A DNA stretch of 13,632 bases, from the NCBI GenBank assembly GCA_945889545.1, contig CAMDCC010000045.1, forward strand, positions 1 to 13,632. Reading direction: 5' to 3'. The notes under the pieces are model-generated. The model made no database searches, was not told where the DNA came from, and saw nothing but the letters and a program-made list of their open reading frames with translations. This document shows positions 1 to 7,666 of the stretch, piece by piece. A program made the position numbers and the translations under genes. Source of the stretch: Bifidobacterium breve (GTDB taxonomy: Bacteria > Actinomycetota > Acidimicrobiia > IMCC26256 > PALSA-555). Every line of letters begins with the position of its first letter. The first letter of the stretch is position 1.

Positions 1-843
1 GAGCGCGACCTCGCCGGCGGTGATGACATTCGCGTACACGCCAAGACAGGCGAACGGACCGAGGCCAGGAAGCTCGAGTCGGTTGTGTTGAGCCACGGTC
101 TGGAGGATCTCCCGGTCGCGCGGGAGATCGAGTTGTGGAAGCGTCGTCATGATGCAGCGCGGCGATGGGAACGTGACCTCGAGCTCCGCATCGCCCACCG
201 CGAGTTTGCGACCCTGCCATGCATTTTCCACGACTTCCGCACCATCAACCTCGATGAGGAGATTCGAGCGGAACCGGGCGGGATGCCACATGCCGCGCGG
301 GTGAAGCGCGGTCATGGCCGCCAAGGCCGCGGTTGTGAGGATGGTCACCGGCGCCACGTCTTGAAACGTCCCGGGCGCCATCAGCGCGAGCGGCATGGTG
401 CTGACCGGGTTGCCGTCGTCGGTGGTACCGGTCCGTGAGCCGCTGACGACATCCTCGGGGGCGATGTCGTCGACTTCCCATACGTAGTCGTACGAGTCGT
501 CGGTCCCCGGGTCGGCTCGTAGCCGTACGTCCCTCCCCACGGCGGCGCTCAGCCGCTGGTCTATGGACGGATCGGCGGAGGAAACCTCGCTGCCGTCCGG
601 CAGTGTGATCATCACCGGGCCGGCCGACTCGGGCTCGCCCGCATGTCTCGCGCGGAACGCCAAGAGCCCGGCCCACACTCTCGGATCCTTCGCACTGGCG
701 ATCTTGCCGGAAGCAACGTCCACGAGCGCGTGTGTGCGATCGCCGACGACCCCCGTTGGAGCGAACATTGCCGTTGCCGGGGATTCACCCAGCATCGACT
801 TGATGGGGAAGCGGCCTATCTCGAGAACGCGACCGATGCTCAC
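1..843 (-). CDS. MOSC domain-containing protein (3' end outside window)
   Basis: Translation on the minus strand gives 281 codons without a stop, so the C-terminus lies beyond the left edge. The N-terminus (GRVLEIGRFPIKSMLGES, residues 4-21) is the start of a MOSC N-terminal beta-barrel. The MOSC core follows, with RFRSNLLIEVDG (190-201), the conserved cysteine in SPRCIMTTLPQLDLP (C230) and LGVYANVITAGEVAL at the edge. In this family (MOCOS C-terminal domain, YiiM, mARC) the conserved Cys binds molybdenum cofactor; the substrate here is unknown. The start is GTG at 843; an in-frame TGA lies one codon upstream of it, and the beta-barrel motif begins at once, so no longer form is possible. No clear Shine-Dalgarno is seen. 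It lies 25 bases downstream of the membrane protein on the same strand and is probably cotranscribed with it. Confidence 0.9.
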   Translation of the reverse strand, partial: MSIGRVLEIGRFPIKSMLGESPATAMFAPTGVVGDRTHALVDVASGKIASAKDPRVWAGLLAFRARHAGEPESAGPVMITLPDGSEVSSADPSIDQRLSAAVGRDVRLRADPGTDDSYDYVWEVDDIAPEDVVSGSRTGTTDDGNPVSTMPLALMAPGTFQDVAPVTILTTAALAAMTALHPRGMWHPARFRSNLLIEVDGAEVVENAWQGRKLAVGDAELEVTFPSPRCIMTTLPQLDLPRDREILQTVAQHNRLELPGLGPFACLGVYANVITAGEVAL

Positions 844-868
844 TGCTCAGGTCTGCAGCCGGAGCGCA

Positions 869-1510
869 CTATGCGACGGCGCGCTGCGACGGGGTCGGCG
901 CGCTCGCGCGGTCGACCGTCAGGGCGTTGGTTCCTCGTGAGGATTGCCACCGCACCCATGCAAAGAGCATCAGTGTACCGACGGTGAGCGCGCCAGCAAC
1001 GGAAGCCGGCGCTAAGGCCCAGGTCGAGCCGACGGCCACCGCGAGCTGCGTGGCGATCATGAGTGGGACCGCCGCGGTCATCACATACGTGGCAACTCCG
1101 ACGCCGATCTGCCAACCGAACCCGCTGCCGTACACCCACGCCCGATACCTCGAGAGCCACTCTTCGTTGACTTGGCGCCGAAAGAACGGGGGACCGAAGC
1201 CGAGGACGCGGGCGGCGACAGCAGCAGTGGCAAATGCGCATGCCGCGGCGATGCCGAGCGCGGTAGACGCGGTGAGGTCGCTGAGGGCGACGAGCGCGCC
1301 AAAGCCCGCAGTGGCGGCGCCCAGGGTCAGTCCACCGGCGAGTGCGCCGACGATGAACCAACATGCCGTGCGCGCGAACCGCTGCCTGCGGCCCGCCTCG
1401 GCCAGTGGCGTGATCTGGGCCAACATCGACTGGCCGCACGGTGACCACGTCGACCGGGCCGCGGCAGCGATCGCAATCACGACGGCCAGGCTGGCGACGC
1501 TCTCATGCAC
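869..1510 (-). CDS. Multi-pass membrane protein with SPCG motif, function unknown
   Basis: The protein has 213 residues and about six hydrophobic segments (roughly 5-21, 48-72, 83-105, 133-148, 149-166, 168-187). A motif WSPCGQSMLAQITPLAE (22-38) follows the first segment. A Pro-Cys pair next to a helix, with a Pro-Leu a few residues on, recalls the transmembrane thiol transporters CcdA/DsbD, but the usual second Cys is not obvious, so this is only a resemblance. A charged loop (FFRRQVNEEWLSRYRAW, 109-125) separates the two halves. The start is GTG at 1510 because AGGAGGG (1524-1518, minus strand) sits 7 bases upstream; a longer frame reaching 1591 is open but lacks that support. The MOSC gene follows after 25 bases, so a redox or molybdenum-related partnership is possible but unproven. 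Confidence 0.78.
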   Translation of the reverse strand: MHESVASLAVVIAIAAAARSTWSPCGQSMLAQITPLAEAGRRQRFARTACWFIVGALAGGLTLGAATAGFGALVALSDLTASTALGIAAACAFATAAVAARVLGFGPPFFRRQVNEEWLSRYRAWVYGSGFGWQIGVGVATYVMTAAVPLMIATQLAVAVGSTWALAPASVAGALTVGTLMLFAWVRWQSSRGTNALTVDRASAPTPSQRAVA

Positions 1511-1557
1511 GCGGACGCCCTCCTGACGTTTGGCTCCTGACGAATGCCTCGAAAGCT

Positions 1558-1569
1558 CAGCGTACGCTG
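1558..1569. promoter_or_regulatory. Perfect 12-bp palindrome, possible operator
   Basis: CAGCGTACGCTG reads the same on both strands and lies 48-59 bases upstream of the GTG of the membrane protein, in the only sizeable gap upstream of the membrane protein/MOSC pair. This is a plausible position for a dimeric repressor site. A 12-bp palindrome can occur by chance and I recognise no regulator that binds it. Confidence 0.25.
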
Positions 1570-1594
1570 GGACGATGTGCAGAAATATCACCGA

Positions 1595-1646
1595 GCTAGA
1601 TCGGCGTGCTAGATCGGCGTGCTAGATCGGCGTGCTAGATCGGCGC
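1595..1646. repeat. Four tandem 13-bp units at the 3' end of the amidase gene
   Basis: The unit GCTAGATCGGCGT occurs at 1595-1607, 1608-1620, 1621-1633 and, with C as last base, 1634-1646. Read on the minus strand each unit carries ATCTAG. The first TAG met (1637-1635) is the real stop of the amidase. Because 13 is one more than a multiple of three, the next TAGs fall in frames +1, +2 and again 0, so the transcript has stops in every frame. The likely origin is replication slippage; whether multi-frame termination is selected is unknown. Confidence 0.95.
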
Positions 1647-3167
1647 GACCGTGTCGAGGGCGAGCAGATCCTCGAGCACAGCAATGGCCTGGAGCACCGC
1701 CATGTCGGCGTGCTGTGGCCCCACCACCTGCAAGCCGATCGGCAGTCCGTTCGTCGTGAAGCCCGCGCATACCGTGCCGGCAGGAGAGCGGGTCATGTTG
1801 AACGGTTGCGTGAGTCGACTCCAGTCGAGCACGGGCTCGCCGTCGATCGTTCCCAGCGGAACGTCAAGCGTCCCCAGTCCTTCGAGCCATCCGGTCAAGC
1901 GCTCGAGGTCGAGTCCCTTGGTGAGCTTCTCGATGTCGACGTCGCCCTCGGTGAGGAAACGGGCCATCAGGTCGCCGACGGTTGTGGGCATCGACGCGAG
2001 TGGGATCACGCCACACGTTGTCGGGCAGAGCAGGAGGTCGACCTGCTCGAACACGTCGACGAGTCGGCCATTCAGGCGATGACACGCGTCTTCGGCCTCG
2101 ACGAGATCGACAGCCGACACGGTGGCCGCGGACATCTCGACAGCAATGACGACAAGCGGATCGAGCTGCGACCAGAACGGTGTGTCGCGAAACGGCTCGA
2201 CCGTGCGTCGCGTGTAGGTGGAGACCAGCGCACCGATCGACGGACCGGGGTCCTCATCGAACACCGTGGCGAGTTCCACCACTTCGGTTCCGGCAGCAGC
2301 CAGCGTGTGTGCCGCGGCTTCGCACGCGGCGCGTACTTCCGCGTCGACGCGCGCGTATCCGAGGTCGGGCGACCAACCCACTCGCTTCGGTGGCACCGGA
2401 TCGGCTACTGCGGAGAACCACGATGCCGAATCCCGTGGCAACGACCTGAGGTCGCGTGGGTGTGGCCCCACGACGACGTCGAGCGCGTAGGCGACATCGC
2501 GAATGCGGCGCGCCATGACTCCCCGGGTCGAGAGGTGACCCCACCCTCCGGGTCGCGGGTCACCGGTAGGCACGCGCCCGAGTGATGGCTTCATTCCCGA
2601 CATCGCAGTCGCGGACGACGGGATGCGGATCGAGCCGCCGCCGTCGGAGCCCGTGGCCAACGGCACCATGCCGGATGCGAGCGCGGCGGATGTGCCACCC
2701 GACGAGCCGCCGGGTGTGCGCTCGAGGTCCCACGGATTGCGGGTGATGCCGAACGTCGGGTTGTCGGTCTGAGGCTTGAGTCCGAACTCTGGCGTGTTGG
2801 TCTTGCCAACGATCACGGCCCCGGCATCACGCAGGCGGGTCACGAGCACCGAGTCGCGCTCGGCGGGCTCGTCGTGCGCATGAGTCGCCGAACCGGATGA
2901 CGTGACGAAGCCGCGAGCATCTTCGAGGTCCTTTACGCCGATCGGGATGCCGGCGAGCGGCCCGATGGTCTCGCCACTCGCGACGCGCCGATCGATCTCA
3001 TCGGCAGCGGCCAAGGCCGCAGTGCCGTCCAAGGCGACGAAGGCATTGACGCGGGGGTTGAGGTCCCCGATGCGCGCGAGCGCATGCTCCACGAGCTCAC
3101 GCGATGAGACGCGTCGACTGGTGACGTCGGCGACCAGATCAGGCAGGGAGGTTCGGCGGAAGTCCAA
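1635..3167 (-). CDS. Amidase signature family hydrolase
   Basis: The 510-residue protein is a full-length amidase-signature enzyme, which hydrolyses a carboxamide with a Ser-cisSer-Lys triad. The triad is visible: K79 in PIGVKD, S155 in TPGGSSGGTSAA and S179 in GSDGGGSIRIPSS. The 24-residue spacing between the two serines matches FAAH-type enzymes. The C-terminal PFNMTRSPAGTV...GLPIGLQVVGP block is also typical. It stands alone rather than beside gatB or gatC, so it is more likely a catabolic or detoxifying amidase than GatA; the substrate cannot be read. The start is TTG at 3167: no ATG or GTG lies between the upstream in-frame stop and the conserved N-terminus, and there is no purine-rich ribosome site. 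It is divergent from the nitroreductase gene. The stop is embedded in the 13-bp tandem array described separately. Confidence 0.93.
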   Translation of the reverse strand: MDFRRTSLPDLVADVTSRRVSSRELVEHALARIGDLNPRVNAFVALDGTAALAAADEIDRRVASGETIGPLAGIPIGVKDLEDARGFVTSSGSATHAHDEPAERDSVLVTRLRDAGAVIVGKTNTPEFGLKPQTDNPTFGITRNPWDLERTPGGSSGGTSAALASGMVPLATGSDGGGSIRIPSSATAMSGMKPSLGRVPTGDPRPGGWGHLSTRGVMARRIRDVAYALDVVVGPHPRDLRSLPRDSASWFSAVADPVPPKRVGWSPDLGYARVDAEVRAACEAAAHTLAAAGTEVVELATVFDEDPGPSIGALVSTYTRRTVEPFRDTPFWSQLDPLVVIAVEMSAATVSAVDLVEAEDACHRLNGRLVDVFEQVDLLLCPTTCGVIPLASMPTTVGDLMARFLTEGDVDIEKLTKGLDLERLTGWLEGLGTLDVPLGTIDGEPVLDWSRLTQPFNMTRSPAGTVCAGFTTNGLPIGLQVVGPQHADMAVLQAIAVLEDLLALDTVAPI

Positions 3168-3177
3168 GGCCGGGCAG

Positions 3178-3187
3178 GCTAGATCGG
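3178..3187. repeat. Isolated copy of the amidase 3'-end repeat core
   Basis: GCTAGATCGG here is identical, in the same orientation, to the first ten bases of the 13-bp unit repeated at 1595-1646. The amidase gene is therefore bracketed by this sequence, 11 bases upstream of its start codon and across its stop codon. CTAG is normally scarce in high-G+C DNA, which makes the recurrence more noticeable, but ten bases is short. Confidence 0.6.
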
Positions 3188-3227
3188 TCTGGAATACTTC
3201 GCGTTCCCCCTACCGTCTCGAGGTGCC

Positions 3228-3641
3228 GTGCCCGACATGAACGATTTCAACCAGAAGATCATCGAGGAGTTCCGGGCCAACGACGGCAAGGTCGGTGGCC
3301 CATTTGCTGGCTCGCAGCTCCTCCTGCTCCACACCACTGGCGCCAAGAGCGGCCAGGAGCGCATCGCTCCGTTGGCATACCGAAAGGAAGGCGAGAGCCT
3401 TGCGGTGTTCGGGAGTAAGGCGGGCGCGCCGACGAATCCCGACTGGTTCCACAACCTGGTCGCGAATCCCGAGGTGACGGTCGAGGTAGGGACCGATCAG
3501 TTCGCCGCGCGGGCCCGAGTAGCCGAGGGCGATGAGCACGACCGCATCTGGGAGGCGCACACGCGCGAGGTTCCGAACGTTGCGGAGTACCAGAAGAAGA
3601 CTGACCGCACGATCCCGGTGATCATTCTGGAACGCGTCTGA
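3228..3641 (+). CDS. Deazaflavin (F420)-dependent nitroreductase family protein
   Basis: The 137-residue protein matches the small split-barrel DDN family, whose members use coenzyme F420 in actinobacteria. Diagnostic stretches are an N-terminal helix IIEEFRANDGKVGGPF (11-26), LLLLHTTGAKSGQERIAPL (31-49) and SKAGAPTNPDWFHNLVANP (63-81), followed by VTVEVG. In Mycobacterium the family includes Ddn (nitroimidazole activation, quinone reduction); the substrate here is not readable. The start is either GTG at 3228, with GAGG four bases upstream, or ATG at 3237, which gives MNDFNQK. Both keep the whole domain. It is divergent from the amidase with 60 bases between the start codons and converges on the DUF983 remnant 21 bases downstream. 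An F420-linked gene supports an actinobacterial host. Confidence 0.9.
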   Translation: MPDMNDFNQKIIEEFRANDGKVGGPFAGSQLLLLHTTGAKSGQERIAPLAYRKEGESLAVFGSKAGAPTNPDWFHNLVANPEVTVEVGTDQFAARARVAEGDEHDRIWEAHTREVPNVAEYQKKTDRTIPVIILERV

Positions 3642-3662
3642 TCGCTCACGCGCGCCTGAATG

Positions 3663-3857
3663 CTAGATGTGGCGGACCTGCTCGTCCGTGGACTCGTGGC
3701 GGTCGAGCCGCCGCTCGAAGTGCAGACCGCAGTCTGGGCAGTCGGGCACGATCTCGAACCAGCGCCGGAACAGGTGTCCGGCGCCACATTGTGGGCATCG
3801 CCGAGTGAATCCCCGCCAGAGCATCTGGATGCGGCTCGTGGCGCCGGTTGGCTTCAT
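3663..3857 (-). CDS. Truncated DUF983-like zinc-ribbon protein
   Basis: The 64-residue ORF contains the N-terminal part of DUF983: MLWRGFTRRCPQCGAGHLFRRW followed by VPDCPDCGLHFERR, with two CPxCG knuckles (C21/C24 and C40/C43) that should bind one zinc. Known family members continue after the second knuckle into two transmembrane helices, at roughly twice this length. Here the reading frame turns into a polar tail (LDRHESTDEQVRHI) and stops. The bases beyond the stop belong to the convergent nitroreductase gene and encode no hydrophobic segment in any frame I checked. It is therefore a broken or soluble short form. The start could be ATG 3857 or the internal ATG at residue 12. It is divergent from the aldo/keto reductase, 52 bases away. 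Confidence 0.65.
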   Translation of the reverse strand: MKPTGATSRIQMLWRGFTRRCPQCGAGHLFRRWFEIVPDCPDCGLHFERRLDRHESTDEQVRHI

Positions 3858-3909
3858 TGCTCTTCACGGTACGCGAAGATGCCGTCGACCAGAGATTGGG
3901 GAGGACGTC

Positions 3910-4896
3910 GTGGAGTTGCGGCAGCTGGGGAGTGCGGGGATCAGTGTCTCGGAGCTGTGCTTGGGCGCGATGACCTTCGGGCGCGAGGCCGACGAGGCCA
4001 CGAGCAAGCAGATGGTCGACCGCTTCGTCGATGCGGGTGGCAACTTCGTCGATACCGCCAACGTGTACTCCGACGGTGTCTCCGAGGAGGTCACGGGTCG
4101 TGCGCTCAAGGGAAAGCGGGACCAGGTGGTGCTCGCCACCAAGGTGCGCTTCCAATCAGGGCCAGGGCCAAACGATGTCGGTCTCTCGCGCCGTCACATC
4201 CGCCGCGCCGTCGAAGCCTCGCTGCGACGGCTCGACACCGATTGGATCGATCTCTACCAGGTGCATTGTTGGGACAACCGGGCCTCACTCGACGAGACGC
4301 TGTCGACGCTCAACGACCTCGTGCACGAAGGGAAGGTCTGCTACCTCGGTGCGAGCAACTACACGGCGTGGCAGCTCGCCAAGTCGCTCGGCATCGCGGA
4401 AGGTAAGGGCCTGACGCCGTTCGTCACGCTGCAACCCGAGTATTCGCTCATCACCCGCGACATCGAACGCGAGCTGCTTCCGTTGTGCCGATCGGAGAAC
4501 CTCGCGGTGTTGCCGTGGAGCCCACTTGCCGGCGGCATCCTCACCGGGAAGTACCGCAAGGATGCAGACCTTCCCAACGGCACACGCGGCGGCGACGCCG
4601 AGGAGCCGATCACGTTCACCTACAAGCTCGACGAACGCGCGTGGAACATCGTGGAAGCCGTGCGCAAGGTCGCCGACGCGCTCGGAAAGTCCTCCGCGCA
4701 AGTGGCGCTGAACTGGATCACGAACCGGCCGGGAGTTACATCGCCGATCATCGGTGCGCGAAACCTCGAGCAGCTCGACGACAACCTCGGTTCGGTCGGC
4801 TGGCAGCTCGACGAGGAACATTGGAAAGCCCTCGCCTGGGCCAGCGCCTTCCCGCGTGGCTACCCATACGACTTCATCGAGTACGCGGATCACTAA
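3910..4896 (+). CDS. Aldo/keto reductase
   Basis: The 328-residue protein is a full-length NADPH-type aldo/keto reductase of the (beta/alpha)8 fold. The catalytic tetrad is present: D48 and Y53 in NFVDTANVYSDG, K78 in VLATKVRF and H119 in DLYQVHCWD. Further conserved parts are GASNYTAWQL, the LQPEYSLITRDIE strand, PLAGGILTGKY and the C-terminal cofactor region GARNLEQLDDNL. The physiological carbonyl substrate cannot be inferred. The start is GTG at 3910: GGGGAGG ends five bases upstream and the protein begins at once with the family's VELRQLGSAGISVSELCLG. The frame stays open back to 3667, but that stretch overlaps the DUF983 ORF and has no family similarity. The helicase gene follows after 32 bases on the same strand. 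Confidence 0.93.
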   Translation: MELRQLGSAGISVSELCLGAMTFGREADEATSKQMVDRFVDAGGNFVDTANVYSDGVSEEVTGRALKGKRDQVVLATKVRFQSGPGPNDVGLSRRHIRRAVEASLRRLDTDWIDLYQVHCWDNRASLDETLSTLNDLVHEGKVCYLGASNYTAWQLAKSLGIAEGKGLTPFVTLQPEYSLITRDIERELLPLCRSENLAVLPWSPLAGGILTGKYRKDADLPNGTRGGDAEEPITFTYKLDERAWNIVEAVRKVADALGKSSAQVALNWITNRPGVTSPIIGARNLEQLDDNLGSVGWQLDEEHWKALAWASAFPRGYPYDFIEYADH

Positions 4897-4928
4897 TACT
4901 CGGTCGAGTGGGGCTTAGGACTCGGGCC

Positions 4929-6869
4929 GTGACAGCGCAGGCGCTCGAAGTGCTCGATCGAGCGGTTGTTGCACTGGGTGGCGATCACCGACCGGGACAA
5001 CAGCAGCTTGCCGCGGCGGTGTCCGACGCGATCGTCGACGGTCATCACCTCGTTGCCGAGGCACCAACCGGTTCAGGGAAGAGCCTGGCGTACCTGGCGC
5101 CGGCGATTGCTGCCGGCCGTCGCACGGTGATCGCGACCGCCACGCTTGCCCTCCAAGATCAGCTCTGGCACAAGGACCTGCCGCACCTCGAGGCACATTC
5201 CGGAGTGCCATTCACGCGAGCGTTGCTCAAAGGCCGCAGCAACTACCTCTGCTTGGCGAAGCTCGCCGCGACACGCGGTGACAACGCGTTGTTCGACGAG
5301 CGCCCGTCGGAGCAGTTCCTGGGCGATCTTCCCGCGCTGGAGCGTTTTGCCGCCGATTCGGTCTCGGGAGCGGTCGACGATCTCCCTACGGGCATCGATC
5401 CCGTGTCCTGGCGGCTGGTGACATGCGCGGCCAACGAGTGTCCCGGTGCCACGAAGTGCGAGCAAGGCGCGGACTGCTTCGCGGAGCTGGCGAGACTCCA
5501 AGCCGAGGATGTCGACGTCCTGGTGGTGAACCACGCGCTGTATTGCGCGCACCTCGCCGCCGACGGCCATCTCCTGCCGGAGCACGATGTTGTGATCTTC
5601 GATGAGGCACACGCCCTCGACCGCACGGCGACTGGCGCGCTTGGGTTCGATCTCTCGGGGGGAGGTCTGCACCAGCTCGCGGCCCGGCTGCGCAGGGTCG
5701 AGACGCCTGCGGCCACCGTGGATGCGATCAACACCTCGGCTGAGCGCGTGAACGATGCGCTCGACGAGCTCGAGGGCCGCATCGACCCGACGGAAGGCCG
5801 GCTCTCCGAAGTGCTCGCGTCGCTGTCCGAGCAACTGGGCACCGCGGTTCGCGCGGTCGATCGCGAGCGCGGTGGCGCCATCGCAGCTCAAGCCGTCCGC
5901 CTCGCAAGCACTCGCCTTGAAGCCGTCCGTCGGTTCCAAGCGCCGGGGGAGAGTGAAGTGGTCTGGGTCGAGGGGAACGAGCGGCGCGTGCTCCGCCTCG
6001 CGCCCATCACGATCGGTCCGCGCCTTGCGCCCGTGCTCTTCTCGAAGGTTCCGACGGTGCTCGTCTCCGCCACGCTCGGACCGGGAACGCGGTTCGAGCC
6101 ATTGGCACGCGGACTGGGGCTCGACCCGAGTGCGCCCCTCGGTGGCGATCGAGCCGATGAGGACGACACCGGATTCGGCGCCGACGGCCCCGGTCTTGGG
6201 TACGAGGCACTCCGGGTCGACTCTCCGTTCGATCATCGCAGCCAGGCGATGCTCTACGTCCCGACGCATCTTCCCGATGTCCGAAGCGCTGACTGGGCCG
6301 ATGCCGCTGCTGCTGAGCTCTGCGATCTCGTGGCTGCGGCCGGTGGGCGGGCCTTGGTGTTGTGTACGTCGTGGCGCGTTGTTCACGCGTTCACCGACGT
6401 GTTGCGTGAGGCAACCTCGCATCTCGTGCTCGCGCAGGGCGACGAGCCGGCGGCCCGACTCATCGAACAGTTTAGTGCCGACGAGACATCGTGCCTGGTG
6501 GCTACGCGTGCGTTCTGGATGGGTCTCGACATCCCTGGACCTTCGTGCGTCCTGGTGGTCATCGACCGGCTGCCTTTCGCCCGACCCGACGAGCCACTGG
6601 AGCAAGCCCGTCGGGAAGTGGCGGAACGCGCGGGCGGGAACGGGTTTCGCGACGTGGATCTCCCTGCGGCCGCCTTGGTGCTCGCCCAGGGAGCAGGGCG
6701 ACTGGTGCGAACTCGCGACGACCGAGGGGTGGTCGCTGTGCTCGACCGTCGCCTCGCTGCCGCGGGCTATCGCCGAGTGTTGTTGGACGCCCTTCCGCCG
6801 ATGCGACGGGTCGTCGATCCCAACGTGGCGCGGGCATTCCTCGCCGAGAGTGCTCGACCGGTAGCCTGA
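4929..6869 (+). CDS. dinG: DinG/XPD-type Fe-S ATP-dependent DNA helicase
   Basis: The 646-residue protein is an SF2 helicase of the DinG group, which unwinds DNA 5' to 3' in repair and at R-loops or replication conflicts. Visible motifs are the Q-like RPGQQQLA (21-28), Walker A EAPTGSGKS (44-52), motif Ia ATATLALQDQLW, DEAH box VVIFDEAH (221-228), motif III SATLG (380-384), motif V FWMGLDIPGPS (529-539) and motif VI QGAGRLVR (587-594). Four Fe-S ligands are in place: C108, C166, C171 and C177, with the X4 and X5 spacing seen in E. coli DinG; C183 is an extra cysteine. There is no N-terminal exonuclease domain. An acidic, glycine-rich stretch (405-424) looks like a lineage-specific loop. The start is GTG 4929 with TAGGA eight bases upstream; GTG 4908 is possible. 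Confidence 0.93.
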   Translation: MTAQALEVLDRAVVALGGDHRPGQQQLAAAVSDAIVDGHHLVAEAPTGSGKSLAYLAPAIAAGRRTVIATATLALQDQLWHKDLPHLEAHSGVPFTRALLKGRSNYLCLAKLAATRGDNALFDERPSEQFLGDLPALERFAADSVSGAVDDLPTGIDPVSWRLVTCAANECPGATKCEQGADCFAELARLQAEDVDVLVVNHALYCAHLAADGHLLPEHDVVIFDEAHALDRTATGALGFDLSGGGLHQLAARLRRVETPAATVDAINTSAERVNDALDELEGRIDPTEGRLSEVLASLSEQLGTAVRAVDRERGGAIAAQAVRLASTRLEAVRRFQAPGESEVVWVEGNERRVLRLAPITIGPRLAPVLFSKVPTVLVSATLGPGTRFEPLARGLGLDPSAPLGGDRADEDDTGFGADGPGLGYEALRVDSPFDHRSQAMLYVPTHLPDVRSADWADAAAAELCDLVAAAGGRALVLCTSWRVVHAFTDVLREATSHLVLAQGDEPAARLIEQFSADETSCLVATRAFWMGLDIPGPSCVLVVIDRLPFARPDEPLEQARREVAERAGGNGFRDVDLPAAALVLAQGAGRLVRTRDDRGVVAVLDRRLAAAGYRRVLLDALPPMRRVVDPNVARAFLAESARPVA

Positions 6870-6891
6870 GCGACCGTCGGAAGGGGAGTTG

Positions 6892-7653
6892 ATGCCCATC
6901 CAGGGATTCCGTGCACGCGCCGTCGACGTCGCCAACCGGGTCGGCGAGAAGCTCATCCGCAGCATCGACGGGTACTTCGGGCGCCGCTCGCTTGTGGGTG
7001 ACCACACCTTTTTCGACCAGTCCGACTTTCCCTGGATTGCAGAGATCGAAGCCGAGGTGCCAGCGATCCGCAAGGAGCTCGACGAGGTCCTCCAGTACCA
7101 CGACGACCTTCCCAACTTCCAGGACATCTCCACCGACCAGTACTCGATCACCGACGACGACCGCTGGAAGACGTTCTGGTTCTTCGCTTACGGGTTCAAG
7201 GTCGATTCAAACCTCGAGCGGTGCCCCCAGACCGCGAGCGCGCTTGCCAAGATCCCGAACTGCACGTCGGCGATGTTCTCGATCTTGTCGCCGGGCAAGC
7301 ACATCCCGCCTCACGGCGGTCCCTACAAGGGTGTGCTCCGGTACCACTTGGCGCTGATCGTGCCGGGCGCGCCGGGGCAATGCCGGATTCGTGTGGGCAG
7401 CGACGTGCGGCCGTGGGTCGAAGGCAAGAGCTTGGTGTTCGACGACACCTTCGAGCACGAGGCGTGGAACGAAACCGACGGCACCCGAGTGGTCCTGTTC
7501 GTCGACTTCAAGCGCCCGCTCCAGGGGATCGCCCGCGTCTTCAACAACGTGGTGTTGAAGTTGATCGGCTTCTCACCGTTCATCCAGGACGCGAAGTTGC
7601 GGCACAACGCCTGGGAGAAGCGCTTCGAGAACGTGAGAAACCGCGCCGCCTGA
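6892..7653 (+). CDS. Aspartyl/asparaginyl beta-hydroxylase family 2-oxoglutarate dioxygenase
   Basis: The 253-residue protein belongs to the Fe(II)/2-oxoglutarate oxygenases of the AspH/LpxO/OlsC type. Iron-binding and co-substrate residues can be read: H141 in IPPHGGPYKGVLRYHLAL, H189 in DDTFEHEAWNETDGTRVVLFVDF, and R199, ten residues after the second His, which binds 2-oxoglutarate in AspH. As in AspH the residue two after the first His is Gly (H-x-G), not the usual acid, so this is a two-His iron site. Family members hydroxylate either peptide Asp/Asn or, in LpxO and OlsC, the acyl chain of a membrane lipid. The start is ATG 6892 (an adjacent TTG at 6889 is in frame), with AAGGGGAG just upstream. 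It follows the helicase by 22 bases and converges with the alpha-oxoamine synthase 13 bases away. Confidence 0.9.
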   Translation: MPIQGFRARAVDVANRVGEKLIRSIDGYFGRRSLVGDHTFFDQSDFPWIAEIEAEVPAIRKELDEVLQYHDDLPNFQDISTDQYSITDDDRWKTFWFFAYGFKVDSNLERCPQTASALAKIPNCTSAMFSILSPGKHIPPHGGPYKGVLRYHLALIVPGAPGQCRIRVGSDVRPWVEGKSLVFDDTFEHEAWNETDGTRVVLFVDFKRPLQGIARVFNNVVLKLIGFSPFIQDAKLRHNAWEKRFENVRNRAA

Positions 7654-7666
7654 CTCCCGCTTGGGA

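Noticed and set aside
1632..2585. A 317-codon open frame on the plus strand
   Set aside because: It is antisense to the amidase, whose full catalytic triad is readable on the other strand.
3667..3909. An 81-residue N-terminal extension of the aldo/keto reductase
   Set aside because: It overlaps the DUF983 ORF, lacks family similarity and is made unnecessary by a good ribosome site before the GTG at 3910.
5073..7151. A 692-codon open frame on the minus strand
   Set aside because: It is antisense to the DinG helicase and the hydroxylase, is rich in Arg/His/Gly with no recognisable motif, and reflects the lack of stops in G+C-rich DNA.
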